Source: Pseudomonadota bacterium
Lineage (GTDB): Bacteria > Myxococcota_A > Polyangia > Polyangiales > Polyangiaceae
Direction of reading: 5' to 3'
Assembly: GCA_023423895.1 (NCBI GenBank)
Contig: JAFAER010000115.1
Location: 33,639-97,638, forward strand
DNA length: 64,000 nt
Shown here: piece by piece, positions 34,720-42,777 of the stretch
Position numbering within the stretch: the first letter of the stretch is position 1
Layout of the letters: the number at the start of each line of letters is the position of its first letter
The notes under the pieces: model-generated
Database searches by the model: none
What the model saw: the letters and a program-made list of their open reading frames with translations, nothing else
What the model was told of the DNA's origin: nothing
Program-made: the position numbers and the translations under genes

Positions 34720-36976
34720 CGTAGGCGAGATCGGGCGGGATCGTCAGCTTGCGTTTTCCGCCCACCTTCATCCCCACGAGGCCCTGGTCCCAGCCCTTGA
34801 TGACGACACCCTTGCCGACCTCGAAGGAGAAGGGCTGGCCCCGCTTTCTCGACTGATCGAACTCCGTGCCGTCCGTGAGTGTTCCCACGTAGTGCACTTT
34901 CACCTTGTCGCCCGTCTTCACCGCGGGGCCGGAGCCGACGGTGACGTCCTTGATCCCGAGCGTCGTCGCGCCTGCCGCCTGCGGCATGGCCGGCATGGGC
35001 GGGGCCACGAGCGCCAGCTCGACCAGCTTCTTGAACTTGGCCAGCGGCTGGGCGCCCGACAGGAAGTACGGGCCGATGAAGAAGGCCGGCGTACCGTTCA
35101 CACCGGCGTCGGTCGTCGCCTTGTCGTCGGCGTCGACGGCCGCCTTGTGCACACGCGTGTCGAGCGCTCGCGCGAACCTCGTCATTTCGAGGCCCATCGA
35201 CTTCGCGTAACCGTCGAGGTCGCTCCGCTCGAGGGCCCGCTGGTTGTCGAAGAGGAGCTTGTGCATCTTCGCGAAGCCTTCGTTCCCCTTCTGGGCGTAC
35301 GCCTCGCGCGCGGCCTCGGCGGCCAGCGCAGCGTGCTGGTGCATCGGGAGCGGCTTGTCGCGCCACACGACCTTGATCTTGCCCGGATACGCTTTGAGCA
35401 GCGCGTCGATGGTCGACTCGACACGCAGGCAGAACGGGCACTCGAAATCCGAGACCTGCTGGATGACCACCTTCGCGTTCGCCGCGCCCCGGAAAGGAGC
35501 GTTCGCCGGCGCCGCCCCGATCGCCCTCTTCTCGGGCTCGTTCGGGCCCTGGCCGTCCTTGATCAACGTCTCGTAGAGGGCTGCACGCGGGGTGCCCTGG
35601 CTCAGGAGCGCATCGGCCTTCGCGATCTCCTCGTCGATGAGCGGCTTGAACTTCTCGAACGGCTGCGCGCCTACGAGACGCCGGCCGTTGACGAAGAAGT
35701 GCGGCGTACCGACCGCCTTGAAGTCGTCGCCGATCGCGATGTCTTCGTCGATCCCCTTCTTGAACGACTTGTTCTTCACCGCCAACATCGCCTTCGCGAC
35801 GTCGAGCTTCGCCTCGCGCGCGATGCGCTCGAGATCGGTGTCGTCGAGCTTCGGCTGGCTCTGGAAGAGAAGGTCGTGGACGGTCCAGAAGCCGGCGTCC
35901 CCCTTCTGCGCGCGTGCTGCCCGCGCGAGCTCCGCCGCGGGCTCCGCGCGGGGATGGAAATGGAGAGGCATGTCGCGCCAAACGATCCGGACCTTGTCTC
36001 CGTACTCTTTCCGGACGCGCGCGAGCGTCTCCCCGACACGTTTGCAGTAGGGGCACTGGAAGTCGGAGAACTCGATGATCGTGACCTGCGCGGTCGCCGG
36101 CCCGCGCACGGGGCTCGTCCCGACCGGGATCTTGTGGACGATCTTCGACTCCGCGTCGGCGGAGGGCTCGTCATCGTCCTCGTCGCGCGGGGCCTCGAAG
36201 TTCGCGCTCGCGAGTCGCGTGTAGACCTTGTCCCGGGCAACGCCGCGCTCGACGAGCGACTTCGCCTTCTCGATCTCTTCGTCGACGACCTGCTTGAACC
36301 GTTCGAACGGCTGCGCGCCGGAGATGAGCACGCCGTTCACGTACGACATCGGCGTGCCGCTCGCGCCGATGCGGCTCGCCAGGGCGATGTCCCTGTCGAT
36401 CTTCGCCGCCCAGGTCTTCTTCTCGAGCCCCTCCTCGAGGGCGGGGCCATCGACCCCGACCGCGCTCGCCCACGAACGGATCGCGGCCGGCGTCATCCGT
36501 CCCTCCGACCGGAACGCCTTTGCGTGATAGCGCCAGAACGCCTCTTGGCCCTTCAGGGCGAGCACGCCCTGCCCAACCTCGGCGGCCAGGCGCGCGTGCT
36601 CGTGAAAAGAGAGCGGGTTGTTCTTGAAGACGATGCGAAGCGTGTCGTCGCCGTACTCTTCGCGCAGGCGGTCGAGCGTCGTCTCGACGCGACCGCAGAA
36701 CGGACACTGGAAGTCCGAGAAAACGACGATCGTCGCATGGGCGAGGCGGCTGCCGCGAACCGCGTCGTCGCTCGTGATCGGGATTGCTGCGTCGTCTTCC
36801 GGCGCCACCTCCAACGCGACCGCCTTGTTCCCCGCGCCTTTGCCCACGTCGAGTTGCCCGTCGGGTTTCGGCACAGCCCCGGGTGCTGGGCTGCCGCCGC
36901 ACGATGCGACGAGAGACAGGAGCGTGGCGATGACGGAAAGGACAAAGAAAGCGCGGACGACCCGGGGCGACATCAC
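34643..36976 (-). CDS. Lipoprotein with three DsbA-like domains fused to an FKBP
   Basis: The protein has 777 residues. The signal peptide ends LSLVASC (Cys 26). Three thioredoxin-fold thiol oxidoreductase domains follow with active sites CPFC (91-94), CPYC (308-311) and CPFC (513-516), each with its cis-Pro motif (GTPMSYVNG, GTPHFFVNG, GTPAFFIG). Residues about 671-777 are an FKBP peptidyl-prolyl isomerase (VKVHYVGTLTDGTEFDQS, GKGVVIKGWDQGLVGM, PPDLAYG). It would combine disulphide formation with proline isomerisation on exported proteins, at the outer or inner membrane facing the periplasm. A related triple-domain protein without FKBP is encoded at 56249-58252. An outer-membrane barrel gene follows. 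Confidence 0.93.
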   Translation of the reverse strand: MMSPRVVRAFFVLSVIATLLSLVASCGGSPAPGAVPKPDGQLDVGKGAGNKAVALEVAPEDDAAIPITSDDAVRGSRLAHATIVVFSDFQCPFCGRVETTLDRLREEYGDDTLRIVFKNNPLSFHEHARLAAEVGQGVLALKGQEAFWRYHAKAFRSEGRMTPAAIRSWASAVGVDGPALEEGLEKKTWAAKIDRDIALASRIGASGTPMSYVNGVLISGAQPFERFKQVVDEEIEKAKSLVERGVARDKVYTRLASANFEAPRDEDDDEPSADAESKIVHKIPVGTSPVRGPATAQVTIIEFSDFQCPYCKRVGETLARVRKEYGDKVRIVWRDMPLHFHPRAEPAAELARAARAQKGDAGFWTVHDLLFQSQPKLDDTDLERIAREAKLDVAKAMLAVKNKSFKKGIDEDIAIGDDFKAVGTPHFFVNGRRLVGAQPFEKFKPLIDEEIAKADALLSQGTPRAALYETLIKDGQGPNEPEKRAIGAAPANAPFRGAANAKVVIQQVSDFECPFCLRVESTIDALLKAYPGKIKVVWRDKPLPMHQHAALAAEAAREAYAQKGNEGFAKMHKLLFDNQRALERSDLDGYAKSMGLEMTRFARALDTRVHKAAVDADDKATTDAGVNGTPAFFIGPYFLSGAQPLAKFKKLVELALVAPPMPAMPQAAGATTLGIKDVTVGSGPAVKTGDKVKVHYVGTLTDGTEFDQSRKRGQPFSFEVGKGVVIKGWDQGLVGMKVGGKRKLTIPPDLAYGDRGVPGTIPPKSTLLFDIELLAIE

Positions 36977-37031
36977 CCGGACCGTCTAGCGCGTCGTCGT
37001 GCGTGTGTACACGCCCGCCGGCGAGCGATGA

Positions 37032-37421
37032 CTACTCGAACAGGAGCGGTTCGCGAATGGTCGTCACGAACCTGCGGATCGCGGCAGCGGACTCCTCGTC
37101 GAGCCCCACGAACTGGATGCCGAGGCCCGGGGGAACGTCGTCGTTGCCGGTGTACTCGCGGCTCCACCTCACTTCGCCGAGCGTCATGATCCGCTGCGGC
37201 GTCCGCGGCAGCTCGAGATGCAGACCCACGAGCGTTCCAGGCGGGAGGATCACGTGTGTCGCGACGAACACGCCGCCCTCCGAGATGTTCATCGTCAGCC
37301 CGGTCCAGAAGTTGTGCTCGCTGCAGAGGTCGATGCAGAGAAAGGCGTTCGCACGCGCCGCTCTCCGCATCTGCGACCGTGGCTCTGCGGCCGGGTCATT
37401 GAGCTTGAACGCTGCACCCAT
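37032..37421 (-). CDS. PilZ-domain protein
   Basis: The protein has 129 residues made almost wholly of one PilZ-like barrel: RRAARANAFLCIDLCSEHNF, then TMNISEGGVFVATHVILPPGT and GEVRWSREY, then GLGIQFVGLDEE. The canonical c-di-GMP motif RxxxR is partly present (RRAAR near residue 19). The second motif (D/N)xSxxG appears as NISEGG, so nucleotide binding is plausible. The GLGIQF and 'LPPGTLVGLHLELPR' features match the myxobacterial PilZ subgroup. It is probably a c-di-GMP effector. It is divergent from the regulatory region at 37559-37639. Confidence 0.88.
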   Translation of the reverse strand: MGAAFKLNDPAAEPRSQMRRAARANAFLCIDLCSEHNFWTGLTMNISEGGVFVATHVILPPGTLVGLHLELPRTPQRIMTLGEVRWSREYTGNDDVPPGLGIQFVGLDEESAAAIRRFVTTIREPLLFE

Positions 37422-37558
37422 CGTCCGGTCTCCTGATCCTTCTTTCTTGGAGGCGCTCGTCTGCGCCCTCCGGAATCAACGGCAGAGGGTCGGCTGCGTT
37501 CAGTCAAACCCACAGCTCCGCTGGCAAGTCGGGCTGCCACCACCTCACGCGCCAGCGA

Positions 37559-37639
37559 CATGACGGATGCGTCAGCTTCGTGGCTGAAACCGTCATGACT
37601 GTTGCGCTCTGCCGTTCGAAAAACAGCCGGAGTCATGAC
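37559..37639. promoter_or_regulatory. Candidate operator with repeated GTCATGAC palindromes and hairpin
   Basis: The octamer palindrome GTCATGAC occurs at 37592-37599 and 37632-37639, 40 bases apart, or about four helical turns. CATGACGG at 37559-37566 pairs with CCGTCATG at 37590-37597, and within it TCAGC pairs with GCTGA. So CATGACGG occurs three times, once inverted. The elements lie between divergent genes, upstream of the start at 37698. They look like a regulator-binding array; the regulator is unknown. Confidence 0.5.
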
Positions 37640-37697
37640 GGTGAACGGCTCTCGAGCGCCTCTCTCCACTGGTACGGAGTCTGCTCATCGACACGGC

Positions 37698-38342
37698 ATG
37701 AAGCACGACCTCGACCCCGGTGAAGAGAAGGAGGCCTTCGACACCGTCGTCACGCTGCCGACGGGCATGACCGCCGCCGACATCGCCAGCGAATGCCGCG
37801 ATGCTGCGATGGCGTTCGTCACCGAGTCGAAGTTCTGGTCCAAAGCCGAGCTCGGGATGTGGCTGACCTCGACGTATGCGAACGTCACGCGGCATGCGTC
37901 GAGGAAGGAAGAAGCACCGGTATGGCCGGTGCCCCTTCTTCGAGACATCGACGTACGCCTCATCGATCGGATCATGCAGAGCGCGCGGACCGAGGTGATC
38001 GAGACGCTCGCGCAGATCGAGAAGGACGGCTCGGCGACGTTCGTGCTCCGCGCGCTCATCGCCGGCACCGTCGTGCGCTGCGAAGACAGCACGAGCGAGC
38101 CCACATGGGCACCGACCGGTGAGGCCGCTCGGCTCGCCGACCGCGTCCTCTCCCTCTTCGCCGTCGACTATCTCGTGCGTCCCGGCGACTACGAGTCCGA
38201 GCTGTCCGTCTGTCGCGTGTGCGGAACGGTCACCTTCGACGAGGCTGCGCGGTCTCGCGGTGGCTGCAGTCACGGCGTGAGCGAAAGCCTGGTCGCGAGC
38301 CCTCGGCGCTCGACCCTTCCCTACCCGCCAATGGGCGCGTGA
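37698..38342 (+). CDS. Hypothetical protein with possible C-terminal zinc-binding motif
   Basis: The protein has 214 residues, mostly helical and cytoplasmic. The N-terminal part is acidic (MKHDLDPGEEKEAFDTVVTL). A middle helical region (RLIDRIMQSARTEVIETLAQI) leads to a C-terminal CRVCG and, about 20 residues on, GGCSHG, which together could ligate zinc. The ATG at 37698 is preferred, because starts further up (37602, 37635) would put the operator-like palindromes inside the gene. No family is recognised. Confidence 0.65.
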   Translation: MKHDLDPGEEKEAFDTVVTLPTGMTAADIASECRDAAMAFVTESKFWSKAELGMWLTSTYANVTRHASRKEEAPVWPVPLLRDIDVRLIDRIMQSARTEVIETLAQIEKDGSATFVLRALIAGTVVRCEDSTSEPTWAPTGEAARLADRVLSLFAVDYLVRPGDYESELSVCRVCGTVTFDEAARSRGGCSHGVSESLVASPRRSTLPYPPMGA

Positions 38343-38521
38343 GGTCATGCCCCGGGGTCATTGATGACCCAGGGTCGTCGGCGACCCCCTTCCCACCCTG
38401 ACCAAGGTGGCTTTTCCCGCAGAAAGTTGGGGTTGGTTTCCCCGGTTACGACGGCTTCACCTTTGCATCCGGACAGAACGTTCGGCGTCACCCCCGAACT
38501 TCCGAGGAGACTCTCCAGTCC

Positions 38522-39829
38522 ATGCGCTTCTCTGCCATCCCTCAGCCCATCGACTCTTTGGAAGCCCCCGCGCGGCGCACCGTTCACACGCTTCGTCCCA
38601 CGAGCCGCGGCAAGATCATCAGCCAGGATCGGCGACTCGCTGAGGTCCTCGACACGATCGATCGTGTCTCACGCTCCTCTTGTACGGTGCTCGTCACCGG
38701 TGAAAGCGGGACGGGCAAAGAGCTCGTCGTCGCAGCGCTTCACGACGCGAGCACGCGTCGGAACGCGCCCCTCATCACGATCAACTGTGGCGCGATCCCG
38801 AACGAGCTCGTCGAGAGCGAGCTCTTCGGACACGCAAAGGGTGCATTCACCGGCGCACAAGGTTCGCGCCGAGGCCTCGTGGCAGCAGCCGAAGGTGGAA
38901 CGCTGTTCCTCGACGAGGTCGGCGAGCTCCCGCTCACCGTCCAGGTGAAGCTGCTCCGTCTGCTCCAGCAGCGCGAATACACGCCGCTCGGCGAGACCCG
39001 GGCCGTCAAATGCGACGTCCGCATCGTCGCGGCGACCAACCGCGACCTCGAGGCCGAGGTGAAGGCGGGCCGTTTCCGCGAAGACCTCTACTATCGCCTC
39101 AACGTCATCCACGTCGAGCTGCCGCCGCTGCGCGAGCGCCGAGCGGACCTCGTGCTGCTTGCGCGCCACTTCTGCCGCGTCTTCGCGGAGCGCGCCGGCC
39201 GCGACGACCTGCGCGGTCTCTCCGAGGAAGCGCTCATCGCGATCGAGGCCTATCCGTGGCCGGGAAACGTGCGTGCCCTCGAGAACGCACTCGAGCGTGG
39301 CGTGCTCCTGGCCGCAGGGCCTTACGTCGAGGCCGAAGACGTGTTCGGCCGTGTGGCCCGTTCGCTCCAGAAGCCGACGCCCGCGCCCGTGATCGAGCAG
39401 CCGCCGCCCGCGCCCACGCTCGAAGTGCCGAACACGGTGGATGTGCAGCGTGAGCTCCGCGCGCTGCTCCCGCCGAACGCCATGCCGGCGGCGCACAAGA
39501 CGCAGTTCCTCCCGGCGATGAACGTGCCCTCCGCTGCGCTTCCGGCAACGCCCGAACCGGCAGCAGCGGCGCAGCCCGTGGCTGACGTGACAGCGCCGAC
39601 ACCGGTGGACAACACCGCCGCCGGTGCCGTTCGCCGCGGCTCCGACCCGCGCTTCCCGCGAGTGCTTCCCGAGACCGGCGTCGACTTGTTCAACGCGATC
39701 GACAGCTACCAGAACAACCTCATCCGCCAGGCCTTGACGCGGACGGCGGGCAACCGAAACCGCGCCGCGCAGTTGCTCGGGCTCAACCGTACGACGCTCG
39801 TCGAGATGATCCGCCGGCGCGGCCTCTGA
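38522..39829 (+). CDS. Stand-alone sigma-54 AAA+ activator without sensor domain
   Basis: The protein has 435 residues. The sigma-54 activation domain starts almost at once: Walker A GESGTGKE (60-67), intact GAFTGA (107-112), Walker B GGTLFLDEVGELP and the arginine-finger region LYYRLNVIHVELPPLRERR. A Pro/Ala-rich linker of about 100 residues leads to a Fis-type helix-turn-helix (RQALTRTAGNRNRAAQLLGL, then NRTTLVEMIRRRGL). No receiver, GAF, PAS or FHA domain is present. The activator is therefore either constitutively competent or controlled by abundance or a partner. It should melt sigma-54 promoters, and targets are not visible. Confidence 0.94.
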   Translation: MRFSAIPQPIDSLEAPARRTVHTLRPTSRGKIISQDRRLAEVLDTIDRVSRSSCTVLVTGESGTGKELVVAALHDASTRRNAPLITINCGAIPNELVESELFGHAKGAFTGAQGSRRGLVAAAEGGTLFLDEVGELPLTVQVKLLRLLQQREYTPLGETRAVKCDVRIVAATNRDLEAEVKAGRFREDLYYRLNVIHVELPPLRERRADLVLLARHFCRVFAERAGRDDLRGLSEEALIAIEAYPWPGNVRALENALERGVLLAAGPYVEAEDVFGRVARSLQKPTPAPVIEQPPPAPTLEVPNTVDVQRELRALLPPNAMPAAHKTQFLPAMNVPSAALPATPEPAAAAQPVADVTAPTPVDNTAAGAVRRGSDPRFPRVLPETGVDLFNAIDSYQNNLIRQALTRTAGNRNRAAQLLGLNRTTLVEMIRRRGL

Positions 39830-39929
39830 GAGCGCGGGTAACACGGGCCTGGAGTCCGTCCGCGGGCGCGCGCTCCCGAGAGCGAGAGCGCCCGCGGCAG
39901 GCTCGACTCACCGCTGCGCTTCGCTCAGC

Positions 39930-41477
39930 TCACTCTTCATCGCCGCCCGACGACGGTCGCGTACGGAGCAAGCGGCGGAAGTTCGAGCGGTCGAGGCCCG
40001 AGCGGCGCGCGGCCTCCGACATGTTCCCGCCCGTGATCCGGAGGAGCGCGGCGACGTAGGCGTCCGTGAACTGGGCGAGGACTCGCTTTTTCGCGTCGGC
40101 GTAGGCGAGCTCGTGCAGAGCGAGCGTCGCGACCACGTCTTCGACGGTCCGCGCGGCCGGCCCGGACACCTCGCCTCCGGCCGCGATCTGGCCACTCGAC
40201 GCGCGCGTCTCGACCGTCTCGGGTGAATGATTGGCGATCTCCGGCGGAAGCGACGACACCGAGACGATGTCTCCCTCGTCGAGGACCAGCGCACGCTCCA
40301 TCGCGTGCTCGAGCTCACGGACGTTGCCTGGCCAGTCGTAACGGCTCAAGCAAAGCGCCGCTTCCGGCGACAATCGAGGCGCCGGACGACCCATCGCCTC
40401 GGCGTATTTGTGAAGGAAGTGCGCCGCCAGCCGGAGGACGTCGTCGTCGCGTTCGCGCAGGGGCGGCAGCTGGAGGGCGATGACGTTGAGCCGGTAGAAG
40501 AGGTCCTGGCGGAAGGTGCCGGCGGCAATCGCGGCTCTGAGGTTCGCGTTCGTCGCGGCGATGACGCGCACGTCGACGTGTTTGACGGTGTCGCTGCCGA
40601 CGGGCTTCACCTCTCCGGACTCGAGCGTGCGCAGGAGCTTCACCTGCGCGCTGATCGGGAGATCCCCGATCTCGTCGAGGAAAAGGGTCCCGCCGTTGGC
40701 CGCTTCGAACAGGCCTGCGCGCGCAGAAATCGCCGTCGTGAACGCTCCGCGCACGTGCCCGAACAGCTCGCTCTCGACGAGCTCCTGCGGAATGGCCGCG
40801 CAGTTCACGGTGACGAGCGGCTTGGCAGCACGTCGCGATCGCTGATGAATCGCGCGTGCGACGAGCTCCTTGCCCGTCCCGCTCTCGCCGAGCACGAGGA
40901 TCGTGGAGTCGGCCTTCGCGACGCCGGAGATGATGCGATTCACCTCCCGCATCGGCGGGCACATCCCGACCATCTCGCCAGGGCGGAGCTCGGCCAGCTC
41001 GCGCTGCAAGCGCTCGCTGCGCTCGCGCAGCCGCTTGTGCCCGGCCGCGTTCAGGACCTCGATGACGACCGACTCGTTCGCGACGAACGGTTTCGTCAGG
41101 AAGCCGTATGCGCCTTCCTTCACGGCGCTCACCGTGGTCGCGATGTCCGCGAATGCGGTCATCATGATGACCTCGGCCGGGTGCCGGCCCGCTTTCATGC
41201 GCGACAGCAGCTGAGGTCCGGTCATGGCCGGCATTCGAACGTCGAGTAACGCTACATCGATCGACTCGCGATCGAGCAGCTCGAGCGCAGCGGGACCGCT
41301 CTCCGCAGTGAACGGGACCATCCCAGCGTTGCGCAGGACGCGCGAGATCGCATTCCGCACGCCGCCCTCGTCGTCGACGATGAGGACACGAATCGGAGTA
41401 TCGAAGGCGCTTTCGCCGCCGGCAGCGGAGAGGGAAGCTCGCTCTTCGGAGTTGGTCGCCGCCCCCGGCTCTGCCAT
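39930..41477 (-). CDS. NtrC-family response regulator with GAFTTA variant
   Basis: The protein has 515 residues. The receiver domain (about 28-145) has acidic pocket IVDDE and phospho-acceptor Asp 79 (LLDVRMP). The AAA+ domain has Walker A GESGTGKE (197-204), Walker B GGTLFLDEIGDLP and the Arg-finger region FYRLNVIALQLPPLRERD. The sigma-54-contact loop, normally GAFTGA, is GAFTTA at 244-249. A Fis-like helix-turn-helix ends the protein (LLRITGGNMSEAARRSGLDR). It lies 15 bases downstream of the FliA-like sigma gene on the same strand, so they may be co-transcribed. Whether it still activates sigma-54 polymerase is open. Confidence 0.93.
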   Translation of the reverse strand: MAEPGAATNSEERASLSAAGGESAFDTPIRVLIVDDEGGVRNAISRVLRNAGMVPFTAESGPAALELLDRESIDVALLDVRMPAMTGPQLLSRMKAGRHPAEVIMMTAFADIATTVSAVKEGAYGFLTKPFVANESVVIEVLNAAGHKRLRERSERLQRELAELRPGEMVGMCPPMREVNRIISGVAKADSTILVLGESGTGKELVARAIHQRSRRAAKPLVTVNCAAIPQELVESELFGHVRGAFTTAISARAGLFEAANGGTLFLDEIGDLPISAQVKLLRTLESGEVKPVGSDTVKHVDVRVIAATNANLRAAIAAGTFRQDLFYRLNVIALQLPPLRERDDDVLRLAAHFLHKYAEAMGRPAPRLSPEAALCLSRYDWPGNVRELEHAMERALVLDEGDIVSVSSLPPEIANHSPETVETRASSGQIAAGGEVSGPAARTVEDVVATLALHELAYADAKKRVLAQFTDAYVAALLRITGGNMSEAARRSGLDRSNFRRLLRTRPSSGGDEE

Positions 41478-41492
41478 CCGTGCTCCTTCGCA

Positions 41493-42152
41493 CTACGCCG
41501 CGAGCTTCAGCTCGTTCGGCTGCTCCGTGAGGAGTTGCTTGAGCTGCGAAGTCGCACGCGCAAGCAGTTGCGAGACTCGAGCTTCACTCAAACCAAGCGA
41601 TGACGCAATGGCCTTGCTGGAAACATCGTCGAAGTAGCGCATGCGAACGATGGTGCGCTCACGCGGCGGAAGCAGCTCGACAGCGCGGCGCACGTCCACA
41701 CTCGAACGGCGGATCTCCACCTGCTCGAGCGGCGACGGCCCCTCCTCGCAGAGCGCGTGCGTGAGAGGCAGGTCGTCGAAGCCGATGACGACGACGCCGC
41801 TCTTCTCCTCGCCCACAGCCTCCAGGCTCGGAACTGCAGCGAGGGCCGCGGCTTGCGTCCGGCGGCGGCGCGGCGACCAGTCGTGACGGCGGAGCTCGTC
41901 GATGACCGCGCCGCGGATGCGGATGCGCGCGTACGCGGTGAGCATCTCCGGACACGTATGTTTCTGCGAGCGCAGCGCCTGCAGCAGCCCCATCGACCCA
42001 GCAGCGATCAAGTCCTCGCGCTGGACGCTCCGGGGAACGCGGCGCATGAAGTCGGCAACGATGCCGAGGACAAGATGCATGTGGGCGGCAAGCTCAGTGC
42101 TCGAGACGGCCTGGCTTTGGGAGGTTGGCTGCGTTTCCATGACCATCGCCAT
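41493..42152 (-). CDS. FliA-like (sigma-28 family) RNA polymerase sigma factor
   Basis: The protein has about 219 residues. Region 2 reads VPRSVQREDLIAAGSMGLLQAL, and then YARIRIRGAVIDELRRHDWSPRR, the hallmark of FliA/WhiG-type sigma factors. Region 4 ends the protein (LPPRERTIVRMRYFDDVSSK, then GLSEARVSQLLARATSQL). Starts at 42152, 42146 and 42140 are all ATG and none has a clear Shine-Dalgarno. In flagellated bacteria such factors drive late flagellar genes. In non-flagellated relatives they serve sporulation or development. It is followed by the GAFTTA regulator. Confidence 0.9.
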   Translation of the reverse strand: MAMVMETQPTSQSQAVSSTELAAHMHLVLGIVADFMRRVPRSVQREDLIAAGSMGLLQALRSQKHTCPEMLTAYARIRIRGAVIDELRRHDWSPRRRRTQAAALAAVPSLEAVGEEKSGVVVIGFDDLPLTHALCEEGPSPLEQVEIRRSSVDVRRAVELLPPRERTIVRMRYFDDVSSKAIASSLGLSEARVSQLLARATSQLKQLLTEQPNELKLAA

Positions 42153-42308
42153 GAGCACCGCGCATGCCAGCCACCGACGGGAACAGGTCTAACTGTAAAT
42201 TCGTGCTTTTCTTCGTTCTCGGGCAAACCACCAGCGTCATCTCGATGTCGTCCGACACCAAAGCGATGGCGCTCGTCAAAGCGGTGGCGGTCCGCGCGAG
42301 GGCCATCG

Positions 42309-42659
42309 TCAAGCGGCCGCCGTCCGGGGGGCGAGGAGGCTCGAGATGTACGACTCCCAGATCTGCTTGTCCTGGCCGTTCAGCGCGAAGAACCGTACGC
42401 CGATCCCGGCGCGCCCGTTCCCGTCCGGCACCACCCTGACCGGGACGCAGTGGACGATGACAGCCCGTGTCGGCAGCTGGATCCGAAGCTTCAAGAGCTG
42501 GTTCAGCGGCGGAGCTCCACCGTTCAGCCGGAGAAAGAGGCCCCGATAGCTCGCATTCAGGACCTCGACGCGCTCGGCCGACCCGAGACGCAGGATCTGC
42601 GCGGGCGGTGAGGCATGGGCACGGACATCGCGGCGGCGCTCGGAGTTCTCTTCTTCCAT
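42309..42659 (-). CDS. PilZ-domain protein
   Basis: The protein has 116 residues. ERRRDVRAHASPPAQILRLG resembles the PilZ RxxxR start. NASYRGLFLRLNGG fills the second-motif region but reads NxSxxG as NASYRG. QLPTRAVIVHCVPVRVVPDG and AGIGVRFFALNGQDKQIWESYI match the barrel. The c-di-GMP motifs are nearly canonical, so binding is plausible. The ATG at 42659 (MEEENSERRRD) is chosen over frame extensions. It is divergent from the REC-EAL gene, whose product could degrade c-di-GMP, and the two share a 118-base promoter region. Confidence 0.85.
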   Translation of the reverse strand: MEEENSERRRDVRAHASPPAQILRLGSAERVEVLNASYRGLFLRLNGGAPPLNQLLKLRIQLPTRAVIVHCVPVRVVPDGNGRAGIGVRFFALNGQDKQIWESYISSLLAPRTAAA

Positions 42660-42777
42660 GCCTTGGTTGAACGTCGCTCCGGCCCCGCCGTTAAGACCCT
42701 GGCGAGCCCCAGGCGCCTCACGGAGTTCCACGAAACTGCGGCCTCCCACGTTGACGTCGCCACCACCTGCTGTTCCG

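Noticed and set aside
34892..37189. A 765-codon plus-strand open frame
   Set aside because: It is antisense to the DsbA-FKBP gene, which carries three intact CxxC sites.
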